64,000 nt of DNA from Monodelphis domestica (lineage: Eukaryota; Chordata; Mammalia; Didelphimorphia; Didelphidae), in NCBI RefSeq assembly GCF_027887165.1, contig NC_077227.1, positions 445,164,895-445,228,894 on the forward strand, written 5' to 3'. The notes beneath the pieces were generated by a model. That model worked only from the letters and a program-made list of their open reading frames with translations. It did not search any database and had not been told where the DNA came from. How positions within the stretch are numbered: position 1 is the first letter of the stretch; each line of letters opens with the position of its first letter. Positions 11,683 through 23,175 of the stretch are shown piece by piece. A program made the position numbers and the translations under genes.

Positions 11683-11845
11683 TCAATAAATAAACCTTTA
11701 TTAAATAATTACTATGTGCTAGGTACTATACTTAGCACTGGAGATACAGAGAAAAAAAGGTGAAGAGTCCCTACCCTCAAGGGGCTTACATTTTAATGAT
11801 GAAACAAAATGTATATAAATAGGTACTTTGTATTTCAGCTTGGAT
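11683..11845 (-). mobile_element. L2 LINE 3' end fragment
   Basis: 'ACTATGTGCTAGGTACTATA', 'GCACTGGAGATACAGAGAAA' and 'CCTACCCTCAAGGGGCTTAC' are the reverse complement of the L2 3' UTR. Confidence 0.82.
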
Positions 11846-12381
11846 GATGCCTAGAATGCAGAAAATGTTTTTTTTTTAGGTTAATTAACTGACTCCCCAC
11901 CTGATACTTTACCATCATTGGAGTTACCCTAGGAAAATTATAGAGTCAAACATGAGAATACCAGCTATAAACAAAGTCTTCTTTTGACATTTCATTGTCT
12001 GGGTATCAGTTATTTAGTTTAGTGGGGTTTTGGAATCTAGGAAATGTTCCTTTCTCCAAGAAAAATCACCACCACGTGGTCCAGGCAAGAAGAAAGTCCA
12101 ACCTACCTTCCCATCTTCTCCTCACTCATCTGAATTCTAGTCCCAGTGGAGTTTACTTTTATGTGTTCATGTCTTTGCTTTGTAGGTTCATAAAATACCA
12201 TTCTAATAATCAACCATTAAAGGAGAAAGGGAATATCTGAGCTGGGAAGATTCGCTGCCAAGTTGGACACATTGGGCCAGGAGCTGAAAACCCCACCTAA
12301 CTTGCCTACCCAGGTAAGGCCCAGCACCAGGACAATTGTAACTATTCACTCTAATTAGAGATCAATGAAAGAAGCTTACAG
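11846..12381. other. No recognised feature
   Basis: About 530 bases with no supported gene or repeat. Confidence 0.35.
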
Positions 12382-12452
12382 AGTGTGTGTGTGTGTGTGT
12401 GTCTGTGTCTGTGTGTGTGTCTGTGTGTGTGTCTGTGTCTGTGTGTGTGTCT
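12382..12452 (+). repeat. Compound (TG)n/(TCTG) microsatellite
   Basis: TG repeats interrupted at regular intervals by TCTG units. The interruptions make this an imperfect, probably older microsatellite than the pure TG tracts at 2922 and 14,431. Confidence 0.95.
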
Positions 12453-12779
12453 TATAAACATATATAACTCTCACTGACCAAAGGAAACTCCAAAATCCTC
12501 CAAAAACTACCCCTTCCTCTTGCCACCCCAAACTGTTTTCACATAAAAGATTTGGTGTTAGCATAATAGAAAACAATGTCTAATTCAGAGCTACATAATA
12601 TTTTCTTTTCAGTTTCCCAAGGGGAGTCCAGAATGTACCTTGTGTAGAATGAAGTATCTCTGACAAAAGTCAGTGAGGAGATTGCTCCTCTAGCCTTTGT
12701 TGAAAGACTTTGAGGAGATGCCTGGACATTCAGATCAGAGAACTCCTACCTCCCAGGTTCATTGATGTCTAACCAACAG
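12453..12779. other. No recognised feature
   Basis: About 330 bases without a supported call. Confidence 0.35.
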
Positions 12780-13000
12780 AGAGATCTGGAAAGGAAAGAA
12801 GATAAAAAGGGAGAAGAATGGGGATGGGTGAAAGAGAATAAGATTAAGGCGGAAAAAAAGATGGAGGCAGAAGCAAGGAAGGAAAGATAAGGTGAAGAGA
12901 AGGGAAGAAATGAGAATGGAAAAGAGAAAAGGAAAATTAGATGAAGGAGAAAAAAATAGGAAATAAAGGGAGAGGAGAAAGGAAGGAAGGAAGGAAGGGA
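12780..13000 (+). repeat. Purine-rich region ending in (GGAA)n
   Basis: Over 200 bases of strongly A/G-biased sequence, closing with a (GGAA)n run at about 12,980-12,998. GGAA repeats can bind ETS factors, but nothing else suggests regulation here. Confidence 0.85.
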
Positions 13001-13334
13001 ATAACCTGCATGCAAAATCATCAGCAAAGGAAAATGTTGAATAAACCTAGCCTTTTCTGCTTTCTCATATTTCTTTAATTCCCTAGCCCTATATCTTTAC
13101 CCCACCCTGAGCCACAGGGATCCCATTTAACAGATGGAAGAATCCCAAGCCAACAGTGCCTCTGAATTCCATTTCCCACCCCACTACCCCCACAATAGAC
13201 ATCACTGGCAGCCCCCAACCCTGTCTAGCTGACCTGCCCCCTTTATCCCACCATAAGGGACACCCCCCTTTACATACTTCCTTATTGGGAGGGAAGGAGA
13301 GATATCACTCAATTCCTAAATCACTGCAATTTTT

Positions 13335-13510
13335 ACTCTGTCTCATACTATCTATGAAATACTGTGCAAATCTTTTCAATTCTTTAAACCTCAGTTTCCT
13401 CCTCTATGAGACAGAATGATAATTTTACTTGCACTATTTAATATAATTTGTTAAAAGTGCTTTGTAAACCTTAAAAGCAAACCATATTAATGTGAGCTCT
13501 TATTATCATT
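13335..13510 (+). mobile_element. MIR CORE-SINE fragment
   Basis: 'CTTTAAACCTCAGTTTCCTC' and 'AAAAGTGCTTTGTAAACCTT' mark the core and 3' end of a forward MIR. Confidence 0.7.
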
Positions 13511-13569
13511 TCTCCTGTGTCCATGTGTGTACACTCATTTAAGCTATGTCACTGAACTTCTAGCATGCC

Positions 13570-13860
13570 TAGTCCAGTTCAATCAATGTTAGGGGTACAA
13601 AGATGGAAAACTAGTCTTTGCCCTTAAGAAGCTAATAATTTACATGATTACAAATTCTGGATTTAGGGACTATGTGACAGGTACCTGGAGATGGGTAGGG
13701 AATATATACAAAGTATGTGATAAATTTAAAGAAAAGGACAATTAGAGAAGCTTGACGGATTTGAAGAGGGAGGTATATAATTTCTACCTGGTGTGATCAG
13801 GAGGGAAGCTTTCATTGAGAAGCAGGGCCTTGGAGGAGGAGAAGGAGTCAGTCATCTACC
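13570..13860 (-). mobile_element. L2 LINE fragment
   Basis: 'GTTAGGGGTACAAAGATGGA' then 'TTTGCCCTTAAGAAGCTAAT' match the reversed L2 3' UTR. Further downstream, the purine-rich sequence is compatible with upstream L2 sequence in reverse, less certainly. Confidence 0.6.
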
Positions 13861-14014
13861 TACCAGACCTAAAAAATATCCTTCACAAAGGTTAAGAAGG
13901 CAAGAGAGGACAGGACAAGGTCAGGGAATTCTTGTAGCTCCAGTTCAAATGGAATATAGAATACACAAAGAGGAATATATTGAAATAAGGTTGGAAAGTT
14001 AGCTTGTGTATATG

Positions 14015-14400
14015 TATGCCAGGGTCAGAGAAGTCAGAGCTGGAAGGGCCTTAGAGATTATCTAGGGCAGAGATTTTTAACCAGGGATCCATGAATTTAT
14101 TGCTTAAAAATATTTCGATGACTAGTTCAATATAATCAATTCCATTTTCCTTTGTTGTCATAAATATTCTATTTTATATATTAAAAATCATTATTCTGAG
14201 ATGACATTTGTAGACTTGACCAGATTGCCAGTGAGGTCCATGCCCCAAAAAAGGGTCCAGTCCTACTACTCGTTCACAGATAGGAAACTGATGACTGCAG
14301 AGACTAAATGATTTGTGTTCAAGGTCACATAGATAATAAATGGCCTAATTATAAATTCAGAGTTGGGACCTCTGATACTAATCCAGTGTTGTTCTCCCTA
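14015..14400 (-). mobile_element. MIR-like SINE split by a hAT element
   Basis: 'GAGCTGGAAGGGCCTTAGAG' and 'ATTATCTAGG' on the left, resuming after the insertion with 'AGTCCTACTACTCGTTCACA', 'GATAGGAAACTGATGACTGC' and 'AAGGTCACATAGATAATAAA'. The outer halves join collinearly if 14,068-14,256 is removed. Confidence 0.72.
14068..14256 (+). mobile_element. Short non-autonomous hAT element
   Basis: Starts 'CAGAGATTTTTAACCAGGGA', close to the hAT terminus CAG.GGTTCTTAACCTGGGG, and carries 'GTTCAATATAATCAATTCC', 'TTATTCTGAGATGACATTTG' and 'GTCCATGCCCCAAAAAAGGG', the internal order of a known mammalian non-autonomous hAT group. The 8 bases before it, ATCTAGGG, fit the nnnTAnnn target form. The right terminus is worn. 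Confidence 0.68.
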
Positions 14401-14427
14401 CACCAGGCTGTGTGCACGTCTGGGCAT

Positions 14428-14430
<3 letters not shown>

Positions 14431-14472
<42 letters not shown>
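14431..14472 (+). repeat. (TG)n microsatellite
   Basis: About 21 TG units without interruption. Cys-Val or His-Thr frames across it are artefacts. Confidence 0.97.
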
Positions 14473-14473
<1 letters not shown>

Positions 14474-15039
14474 ACATACAAGTGTATATTATTTGTGCAT
14501 GCCTGAGGGCTCTGGCTGTCTGTGCATGCCAGTGTACATTAGGGTGAAGGCATGTGGCTGCCAGAGCCACCCTCTTAGCATCAAACCCTGGTGGTTGTCT
14601 TGCCCGGGCAATGCTCCCAACTTTGTCTCTAGTTGCTGCTCCAAGCTACGGTTCCTTGTTTTTATTTAATACTCAGGGTTTGGGAAGCCAGTTTCCTGTG
14701 ACTGGCCAGAGTTCCACTATTCAGGTTTTGGTTTGGGTTGGGTTGTTTTGTTTTGTTTTTTTGTACTGTCATTGCCATCTGCTGTTCATATATGGGATAA
14801 CAGGGAGAATGAGATCTCCCCTGCCCCAGGTGAATTGGGGGGCCTGGCAATCCTTTTTAGCAGAAGATCAGCATGTAAGCAATTCCCTGGACCCCCGCCT
14901 ACCTCAGCACAGGCACACCTTTGTGTCCTTAATGCCTGCACTTTATAACCTCGCTATCCCTAACATTGGTCATAATCCTTCATCTTTCCCAAAATTTTGT
15001 CATATAATTTCACAAGCAATTTCACATTAACTCATTTGA
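14473..15039. other. No recognised feature
   Basis: About 570 bases; a 158-codon forward frame crosses it but has no recognisable domain, is rich in Ser/Pro/His, and probably arises by chance. Confidence 0.3.
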
Positions 15040-15255
15040 TAAATCACATGTATATAGTGCTTTAAGGGTTACAAGGCCCTTTTATTTCATTTGATCCTTA
15101 CAACAACCCTTTAATTTGCTCTTATTATTCCTATTTTACAGTTAAGGAAACTGAAGCAAACTGAGATTCAGAGTCTTGCTGGGGGCTACACAGCTAGTAA
15201 ACATCTGAGGTAGGACTTAAACTGTTCTTTCTGACTCCCAAAATGGACACTGTCC
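15040..15255 (-). mobile_element. MIR/THER1 CORE-SINE
   Basis: 'TATATAGTGCTTTAAGGGTT', 'TTTGATCCTTACAACAACCC', 'CTATTTTACAGTTAAGGAAA' and 'CTACACAGCTAGTAAACATC' give a nearly complete reversed MIR. Confidence 0.85.
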
Positions 15256-15604
15256 TTTCCCACTGGAAATTCTCCATCCTGTTGGTTCCTGTGACACTGC
15301 AGTATTGCTTCTTCTTTTACCTCTCTGACTACTCCTTAGTGTCCTTTGTTGAGTTTCTCTTTGTAAACACTAAGTATGAGTTTCTGTTTCAGCTCTACCC
15401 GAGACCCTTCTTTCCTCTCTGATCTGGTGATCTCATTTTTTCTAATAAGTTTAGTCAATTTAAGAAACATTCATCACCTTTACCCAGAAGACTCATATAG
15501 GGACTGTGTGTACAGGGGTGTGTGTGTGTCTGTCTGTCTGTCTGTCTGTCTGTGTGATTTTTGGATGTGTACAGTTAAGTTCAGGCCTAATCTCTCCACT
15601 GGTC
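15256..15604 (+). other. Unassigned, with a (TCTG)n repeat
   Basis: No gene recognised. A short TG/TCTG microsatellite lies at about 15,510-15,553. Confidence 0.5.
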
Positions 15605-15975
15605 TCTATCTAGTTTCACATCTCCTGCTGCCTCCTAGACATCCCAACCTGGATTTCCACTGGCCCCTCCAATAAACATATTTAAAATGAAATTCATCTT
15701 CCCCCAAAATCTACCCTATCTCCTTACTCTCCCCTTCTAATTGATCATCATCCTCCCCATTCAACCAAGTTAGAGATTTCAGTCATCTTCAACTCTTATT
15801 TTCTCTCATCAATGGTTTCCTCTACATATCACATCAATTCCCTTCTATTCACATGAACATCACTCTTATTCTAACCCCATTACCTCTTTGCTTTAACTTT
15901 TAAAGTAATCTCATGATTTGTCTCCTCAAATTCAGTCTCTTCCCCTCTCTTTATATAACAATTCATCTCTAATCT
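15605..15975 (+). mobile_element. L2 LINE internal fragment
   Basis: 'CCTGCTGCCTCCTAGACATC', 'TTCATCTTCCCCCAAAATCT' and 'TCAGTCATCTTCAACTCTTA' follow L2 just downstream of its reverse-transcriptase motif. Confidence 0.75.
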
Positions 15976-15999
15976 CTCCCCCTCTCCTATCCCTTGGAA

Positions 16000-16215
16000 A
16001 GCAAGAATTATTATCTCCATTTTATAGATGAGGAAACTAAGGCTCAGATACAGGAAATGAATTTCCTAGAAACATAGAATTTCAGAGCTGAAAAGGAACT
16101 TAGATATTAACTAAACCCTCTCATTATATAGAAGAGGAGGTAAAAGGATTTGCCCAAAATCATAATTCAGTTCAACAACTAGAGATACATTCCAGGCTAC
16201 TTTCCCATCATCTTC
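16000..16215 (-). mobile_element. Two adjoining MIR-like SINE fragments
   Basis: First 'TTATCTCCATTTTATAGATG' with 'AGGAAACTAAGGCTCAGA', then at 16,069 'AGAATTTCAGAGCTGAAAAG' with 'CCCTCTCATTATATAGAAGA'. Two reversed SINE pieces lie head to tail, from separate insertions. Confidence 0.65.
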
Positions 16216-16344
16216 CCCTCTCATTCATCTGAACGAATGAATTTAAGTAAAAGGTGAGGTTTGCTGTTATACATTCAAGACTTTCTCATTCCAACAAAAT
16301 GTTTAAAGTGAGACTTGCTGTCATGAAGCTTTACATGCTAGCTA

Positions 16345-16420
16345 AGACTTATCATGTTTTAGAGCTAGAAGGGATGTTAGTGATCTTATAGTCTAACCCT
16401 CTTGTTTTACACATAGAAAC
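16345..16420 (-). mobile_element. MIR-like SINE fragment
   Basis: 'TTAGAGCTAGAAGGGATGTT' and 'CTTGTTTTACACATAGAAAC' match the reversed 'gagctggaagggacctt' SINE subtype. Confidence 0.6.
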
Positions 16421-16983
16421 AGTGAGGTCCAAGATTTAATAAGAAGAGTTTGCTTTGACAAGAGAAAAGGACACCATCCTTTGAGATTAGAACCAATGAA
16501 ACAAAAATAAGTAAAGATGGAAGTTTTGAAGAGTGGATCTGGGTAGATGAGAGAGCTCATGATAAATGGCCTCAACCTTTTTGGTAAACTAGAAGGCAAG
16601 ACCGTCTATTGACAGAAAGGAGAAAGTGGAGGTTTGAGGAAACAGGCGAAGGGTCAGACCACCTGCTATGGAGAATGCTATGGACAGTAATGTAACCCAT
16701 GTCCCCAAATCATAGACAAGGTTCAGTCTTAGAGATGGAATAGGATAGGATTCTCTTAGCTAACAGAATCAGCTATAAAATACCCTCAGCTGTCATGAAA
16801 AGCATCCAAGCTAATAATATATCAAATATAAGAGAGATTTTATACTGTTCAAACAAAAGGATGGATCAAAATCCATAAATGGTCAAAAGCCAATTTTCCT
16901 TCCTTCTCCACTAAATGCCACCTCCAAGAAAACTGTGGTCTTCCAGAATTATAATGTATTTTTGATATTACTTCCACCAATAA

Positions 16984-17015
<32 letters not shown>

Positions 17016-17869
17016 TTACACCCTACACTCAAGAATTGATACCAGATCAAGAAACCCATCTCTTCAGTGATCCCACTCCTCTCTGAACATTCACAGTCTC
17101 CCAAGTTTATAGTATGAGCCTGAGGTTGAAGCTCAACCCCTACCATTAATAAGAGAAGCACTCAGGTCACAACACTCATTTATCCCAGACCTGTAGAGTC
17201 CATACAACTCCCAGTACCAAGAAAAAAAAAAAGATCTAGGTTTGATGCTGGCCCAGAATTATCCTCTGCTCAAGCTCATAATTGGAATAGAAATTTAGCT
17301 ACACAAGGAACTTCTCTGCTAGGTCCAGGAGACTTGTTCCAAAAAGTCTGTCATTGTTTTGCCACTGACACGTCCTTGACGTCAGCTGATATTCCTGCAT
17401 CTCTGAGCAAAGCCAAGGGCCTCCAAAGAGAAGATTTAGTCTGTCTCAGTCTCTGCCCCATTCCTGTCCTTTGTGCCTTCCCCTTATCTCTCTTTTCTCT
17501 CCCCCTACTCCAGATCTAATTAATTCTCTCTCATTATGTGTTTCTGCTCTTCCTTTTAAAGGAAATATTCTAGAGAGTAGCCCAGGTGCTTTAACTGGTC
17601 ATGAATTAATTAATTGTCTTTAATGACTGATAAAGGGGCAAGGGGACTACTCAAATTCAGGAGAATTCACAATTTACCAAATAGCTAATCTCAGAAGATC
17701 GACATTTCATTGTGGACACGCTAAAGGGAGTCACAGGAGGACTTTAACCATGTTTACCCGACATAGTACTCAAAATTTTGTCCTACAGTAGAGTAAGGCC
17801 CTTTTGAGGTAAGCTGATTTGAACTTGGAAAATGTGACTTTCTTACTATATAAAGGAATACAACATTAA
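16421..17869. other. Mostly non-repetitive, with (CA)n and a CRE-like site
   Basis: About 1.45 kb with no recognised gene. It holds a (CA)n microsatellite at 16,985-17,008 and a perfect palindromic CRE, TGACGTCA, at 17,377-17,384. 'GTAAGCTGATTTGAACTTGG' near 17,812 may begin older repeat sequence leading into the L1 tail downstream. Confidence 0.4.
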
Positions 17870-18065
17870 AAAACTTCAGAACTTGGATCAATTCAGTGAC
17901 CAAATGTGACTTGAGAAGACTTGATGGTAAAGTAAGCCCCTCAGCAAAGATATGGTAGATAATAGATGCAGAAGGAGGTATATATTGTTAAGACATGGTC
18001 AAATAACTGATTTGTTACTCTTGACTATATTCATTACAAATAAGGTTCTTTGAGGGGGGGAAGTG
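17870..18065 (+). mobile_element. Old L1-type LINE 3' end
   Basis: 'ACTTCAGAACTTGGATCAAT', 'TAAGACATGGTCAAATAACT' and 'TTACTCTTGACTATATTCAT' followed by a G-run match the 3' UTR of older mammalian L1-type copies ('gacatggccaatgtgg...ttgcttgactatgcatatttgttac'). Confidence 0.6.
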
Positions 18066-18448
18066 TTTGGAAATGATAATGATATATTCTTTTAAAAAAA
18101 GGAAATAGTATCGACAAAGTCTTTAAAGAGGAAAAAAATTGTGAAACTTTAGCAACATTTATTGACTTGAAAATAAGAGTAGAGAAAGTTGATGTTGTGA
18201 CTTGAGCCTGAGGATTAGTAGAACAAAATGGTAAAGAATCTAAGAGTGGAAATAGTGACTTATTAAACTTGTTAACTACAGGGTCAAGACTGTAGAGAGG
18301 GGACTAAATATTAGAACAAGGATGACTGAGGAGTTTGATTAGGAATGTATAGGCCACAGTGAGAATGAAGAGCAGGTTTTAAAACAGCAAGGAAATATGA
18401 AAGATTAAAATATAGGATATTGTGATCAGAAAGGAAGAAGGGAAAAGA
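18066..18448. other. No recognised feature
   Basis: About 380 AT-rich bases without a supported call. Confidence 0.35.
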
Positions 18449-18693
18449 ATAAACATTTATTAAGTGTGCCAACAATGGTGCTAAGTACTTTTCAAATATT
18501 ATCTCACTTGATTCTCAAAATAACCGCAGGAAGTAGATGCTAGGAGTCCCATTTTATAATTGTGGTTTCAGACAGAAGTTAAATGATTTGCCCCAGATCA
18601 AATAGTTAGTTAGCATCTGAAGCCAGGCAAACTCAGGTCTTCCAGACTCCAAGCCCCAATGCTCTATCTACTATGCCACCTAGCTGCCTCTAA
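18449..18693 (-). mobile_element. MIR/THER1 CORE-SINE, near full length
   Basis: Complete reversed MIR: 'AAACATTTATTAAGTGTGCC', 'CAAATATTATCTCACTTGAT', 'CCCATTTTATAATTGTGGTT' and the head 'ACTATGCCACCTAGCTGCCT'. This is among the best-preserved MIR copies in the window. Confidence 0.9.
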
Positions 18694-18744
18694 AGGGAAC
18701 AAATTTCAAAATCTTGGAGATGAAAACAATTTCAGTTGATAGAT

Positions 18745-18800
18745 TTACTACAGTCCCCTATACACAGAAGCCACTCAGCTAATGTTTGTTGATTTGAATC
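18745..18800 (+). mobile_element. L2 LINE terminal fragment
   Basis: 'ACAGAAGCCACTCAGCTAAT' then 'GTTTGTTGATTTGAATCC' is the extreme 3' end of L2. Confidence 0.5.
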
Positions 18801-19084
18801 CAAAGATATGATCTTCCCTTGGGGTGGCTCAGATAAAGAAAAGAGAGAAGTAATGAAAAGTAAAGAGATTGATAAACTGGTAAGCCAGAGAGTTTGATGT
18901 GTAAAATCATGCATCCCGAAGTCAGTTAGAAATTGGGGTAGACAGGAAGACTGAGTCAGGCACTGAAGCCTTTGAGGAAGATGATTAACCAGTTCAGAAG
19001 ATAAATTGCAAAAGTAATCTGGAAATAATATAATCCTGTGCTTTAAAAAGAGGAAGGTTTTTGAGTAATGATCATAAGATCCTT

Positions 19085-19275
19085 CATCAAAGACTGCAAG
19101 GGACTTCAATGTCCATCTAATTGAAACTTTTCATTTTAGAGATGAGGAAACTGAGCTCTAAAGGCATCAAGTGACTTTCCAAAAGTCACATGGGTAGTAA
19201 TCATAAGAGGTGATATTTGAATCCAGGTCATCTGAGTTAAATCAGTTTTCTTTCCATTGTATTATGTTGCCTTCT
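19085..19275 (-). mobile_element. MIR-like SINE
   Basis: 'GGGACTTCAATGTCCATCTA', 'TCATTTTAGAGATGAGGAAA' and 'AAAAGTCACATGGGTAGTAA' form a reversed 'gaccttagagatcatctag' SINE. Confidence 0.75.
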
Positions 19276-19547
19276 AAATGTTAAGAATTTTTCCAATTGA
19301 AGTCCATAAACTATTGCCATAGTTTAGACCATATGGTTTAATAAGAAAAGGCAACTGGTCCCTTGCAGACACAAATGATAGTAATCCTTAACTTTGGAAC
19401 TGTAACCAGAGCTCCTGCTCCTTTGCCACTAATAATTTATAAAATAAGCTCCATAAAACAGTAAAGAAAAGGTTTGAGGTAGACTTTGAAGACCATTATA
19501 TTTTCCCAAGGCTAAAAGTGAGCAAGTTGTTCAGAGCATGACAACTT

Positions 19548-22440
19548 TTAATTTGTTTTTTAACTTTTTAATGTTTTCTTCAATTACATGTAGAAACAAT
19601 TTTTGACGATTGTTTTTTGATGTTTTGCAACTCAGATTCTCCCCTTTCCTCCTCCCCCTCCCTGAGGTGGAAAATAGTCTGATATAGGTTATTACAATGC
19701 TTTCATGAAATACATATTTCCGTATTCCTCATGCTGTAACCGAAGACACATATCACACATACAATTTAAAAAACAAAACCTCATGAAGGAAATAAAATGA
19801 AAGATAGCATGTTTTGATCTGCAATCAGTATCCAACAATTCCTTCTTTGGCTATAGATAACATTTTTTATCATGAGTCCCTTGAGATTACCTTGGAATCT
19901 TATTTTGCTAATAATAATTTAGTCTTTCACAATTGATCATTATACAATATTTCTGTTACTGTTCATACTGTTCTCCTGATTCTGTTCACTTCACTCTATA
20001 TCAGTTTGTATAAATCTTTCCAAGCTTTTATGAATCCATCTTATTGTAATTTCTTATGGTACAATAGTATTCCATTACAAGCATATACTATAACTTGTTT
20101 AGCCCTTCCCCAATTTATGGACACACCCATAGTTTCCAATTCTTTGCTACTACAAAAAGAGCTACTTAAAATATTTTTGTACAAGTAGATCCTTTCCTCT
20201 ATCTCTGATCACTTTGGGTACAGGCACAGTGGTGGTATTTCAGTATCAAAATCATAAATGAGTAATGGGAATATGGAAAAGTTTTTATTTTTCATATTTT
20301 CCTTATTTGTTTATGGTATCCCCACACCTTTATTTGTAGATCAGATATTCATTTTGACTTGTATGGTGTGAAAGAGTGATCTTTGCCTAGTTTCTGCCAT
20401 ATTGCCAAAAGTTTTCTCAACAGTTTTTGCCAAATAGTGAGTTTCTCACCCAATAACTTGGATTTGGGGGTTTATCAAACTCTAGGTTACCTATGCCATT
20501 AACTACTGTGTGCTGATTACCTGACCTGTTTCATTGATCTGCTGCTCTATTTCTTAGCCAGTGCTATATTATTTTGGTGGTTACCACTTTACAATATAGT
20601 CCGAGATTCTTAATATATTTTTTTCATTAATTCCCATGATATTCTTCATATGTTTTTCCAGATGAATTTTATTTTTTCTAAGCCAAAAAAAAAACGAGTG
20701 TTGGATAATTTGACTGGCACAGCACTGAATAGGTAAATTAATTTAGGCAAAATTGTCATTTTTTTATTATATTGGCCCAGCCTATCCATGAACAATTAAT
20801 ATTTTTTTCAATTGTTTAGGTCTGATCTTATTTGTTTGAAAAGTGTTTTGTAATTGTATTTATATACTTTCTAGGTTTGTTTTGGAAAGTATAGCCTGGG
20901 TATTTTATATTTCCTATAGTTATTTTAAATGGAATTTCTTTTCTACCTCTTGCTATTAAACTTTGTTAGGGATAAATAGAATGCCAATGATTTATTTGGG
21001 TTTATTTTGAATACTGAAATTTTGCTAAAATTTTTAATTGTTTATATTAGGCCTCTGGTTGATTTTCCAGGTTCTCTATGTATATACCATTATATCATCT
21101 ACAAAGAGTGATAGTTTTGCTTCCTCGTTGCCTATTCTAATTCCTTTAATTTCTTTTTTCTGCTTTTATTGCGATAGCATTTCTAACATAATATTAAATA
21201 GTAGTGATGATATATGGGCATCCTTGCTTCACCTCTGATGTTATTGGGAAGGATTCTAGTTTATCTTCATTGTGGATAATGCTTACTGATGGTTTTAGAT
21301 AGATGCTCTTTATCGCTTTAAAGAAAGCTTCTCTTATTTCAATGTTTTTATAAGGAATGGGCATTGTATTTTGTCAAAGGCTTTTTTTACATCTCTTGAA
21401 ATAATCATATGGTTTCTGTTGGGTTTGTTATTGATATGGTCAATTATGCTGATAGTTTGAACTGTCCCTTCATTCCCTGTATAAAACCAACCTTGTCATG
21501 GTATATGATTTTTATGATGTAATGCTATCATCTTCTTGTTAGTGTTTTGTTTAAATTTTTGCAATAGTGTTCATTAGGGAGAATTCATTAGAAAGAGAGT
21601 TCATTGAGAACATTGTCTATAGTTTTCTTTCTCTATTATAGTTCTTCTTGACTTAGGTATCAGTACCATATTTATATCATAAAAAGAATTTGGAAAATTT
21701 CCTTCTTCCCTTATTTTTCTAAATAGTGCATATAGTAATGAAGTTGATTGCTCTTTGAATTTTTGGAAGAATTCACTTGTGAATCCATCTGGTCCTGGGG
21801 CCTTTTTCTTAGGGAATTCTTTGAAGGCTTGTTCAGTATCTGTTTATGTGATGAGGTTATTTAATGATTCTATTTCCTCTTTTGTTAATCCAGGCAGTTT
21901 ATATTTTTGTAAATATTTGTGTATTTCACCTAGATTGTCATATTTATTGGCATATAGTTGGACAAAATAACTCCCAGCTCTTTTAATTTCTTCTTCATCG
22001 GCTGATTTCATTTTTTTCATTTCCGATACTAATAATTTGATTTTCTTTTTTAGTCAAATTAACCAATGGTTTATCTATTGTTTTTAAAAAATCAGCTCCT
22101 TATTTATTTATTTCAAGTCTTCTTATTTTCTATTTTATTAATCTCTCCTTTGATTTTCAGGATTTCTAATTCAGTATTTAATTTAGGATTTTAAATTTGT
22201 TCTTTTTCTGTTTTTTTTTTAGTTGAATACCCAATTAATTGATCTACCCTATCTCTATTTTACTGATGTAAACTTTTAGAGATAGAAAATTTTCCCTAAG
22301 TATTATTTTAGCTGCCTCCCATAAATTCTGGTGTGCTGTCTCCTCATTGCCATTCTCTTTAATTAAATTATTGATTACTTCTATGGGTATTTTTTTTTCT
22401 TTGATTCATTTACTCTTTAGGACAAGATTATTTAGTATAA
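19548..22440 (-). mobile_element. Long L1 LINE (3' UTR and most of ORF2), reversed
   Basis: The element starts on the + strand with the reversed 3' UTR ('CAATTACATGTAGAAACAAT') and continues with ORF2 in reverse for nearly 2.9 kb. Translated on the reverse strand, 21,094-21,105 gives FVDD, equivalent to the FADD catalytic box of L1 reverse transcriptase, inside K-L-S-L-F-V-D-D-I-M-V-Y. Other recognisable + strand blocks are 'GTGAATCCATCTGGTCCTGG' and 'AACCAATGGTTTATCTATTG'. Frames are broken in many places, so it cannot move. The 5' part stops near 22,440, close to an LTR that starts at 22,474. Confidence 0.92.
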
Positions 22441-22473
22441 AAGCTATTTGGAAAAATGCAAAAAGGAACACTA

Positions 22474-23175
22474 TGTGAATTTTAGATTTTCTATGTCCTG
22501 ATTAGTTTTAAAAATCCTAATAAACAGGAACGTAAATACCCCTACTTAAGGATTAAGTGTTGAGGAGGTATGGCCTCTGACAGACATGTGCTAGCAAGTG
22601 ACAAATAAGAAACAACTGACAGGCCTCCTGGACTGTCCTAAGTCCAACGTAAGCTACCATTGATACATGTGAGATGCAAAAAGTGATGTAAAAAAGAGTC
22701 TATATATTTGTATCACTTCCTCTCACCACTCTCTTTTCATGGAGACGTGATTCTGGCCCTTTCTTAGAGACGTGGCTCTGGCTCTTTGTGCTGGGCAGCA
22801 TTTGTCGTCTTCGGTCTTGGCATCTTGGCTTCTTTGGTGTGAGCATGCTAGGTGAGTGAGTTTTAGGCTGATTCTTATTTTTTTCCTTTACCTTTCCAAA
22901 AACACTATCCTCTTAGGAAGCCAAGCTAGTTTTTATCCTCTGAAGAGGCCTCATGCCTAAGTTCTCTGAACTCCCCTTGGCTAAGGCTAGGCCAGAGAAA
23001 TCTTATACCCCCTTTCCCTCTCTCTTCTTCTTAATTCCTTCCCTTATATTAATTAAACCACCATAAAATTCCCAAACTGACTTGAGTATTTTTACTGAGA
23101 TTGAATGAAATCCCTGGCAACCATTAGTATAATATATTAGTCAAAAAAAAAAAAAACCTAAATTCACCCCTTACA
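22474..23175 (+). mobile_element. Retroviral LTR A (fossil)
   Basis: About 700 bp, starting TGTGAATTTTA and ending ACCCCTTACA. It has LTR-like composition: a promoter-like middle, a pyrimidine-rich U5-type part and an 'AATTAAACCACC' polyadenylation-type signal. It shares many blocks with LTR B at 24,759, including 'GGCCTCTGACAGACATGTG' (in B 'GGCCTTCAACAGACATGTG') and 'AATTAAACCACCATAAAATT'. No internal retroviral sequence lies next to it, and a target duplication is not clear. Old, probably a gammaretrovirus-like (class I) LTR; the class is inferred from general look only. Confidence 0.72.

Noticed and set aside
14349-14669. Frames with Cys-Val or His-Thr runs
   Set aside because: Artefacts of the (TG)n microsatellite.
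14554-15030. 158-codon forward frame
   Set aside because: No domain, no splice support, low-complexity composition; best read as chance.
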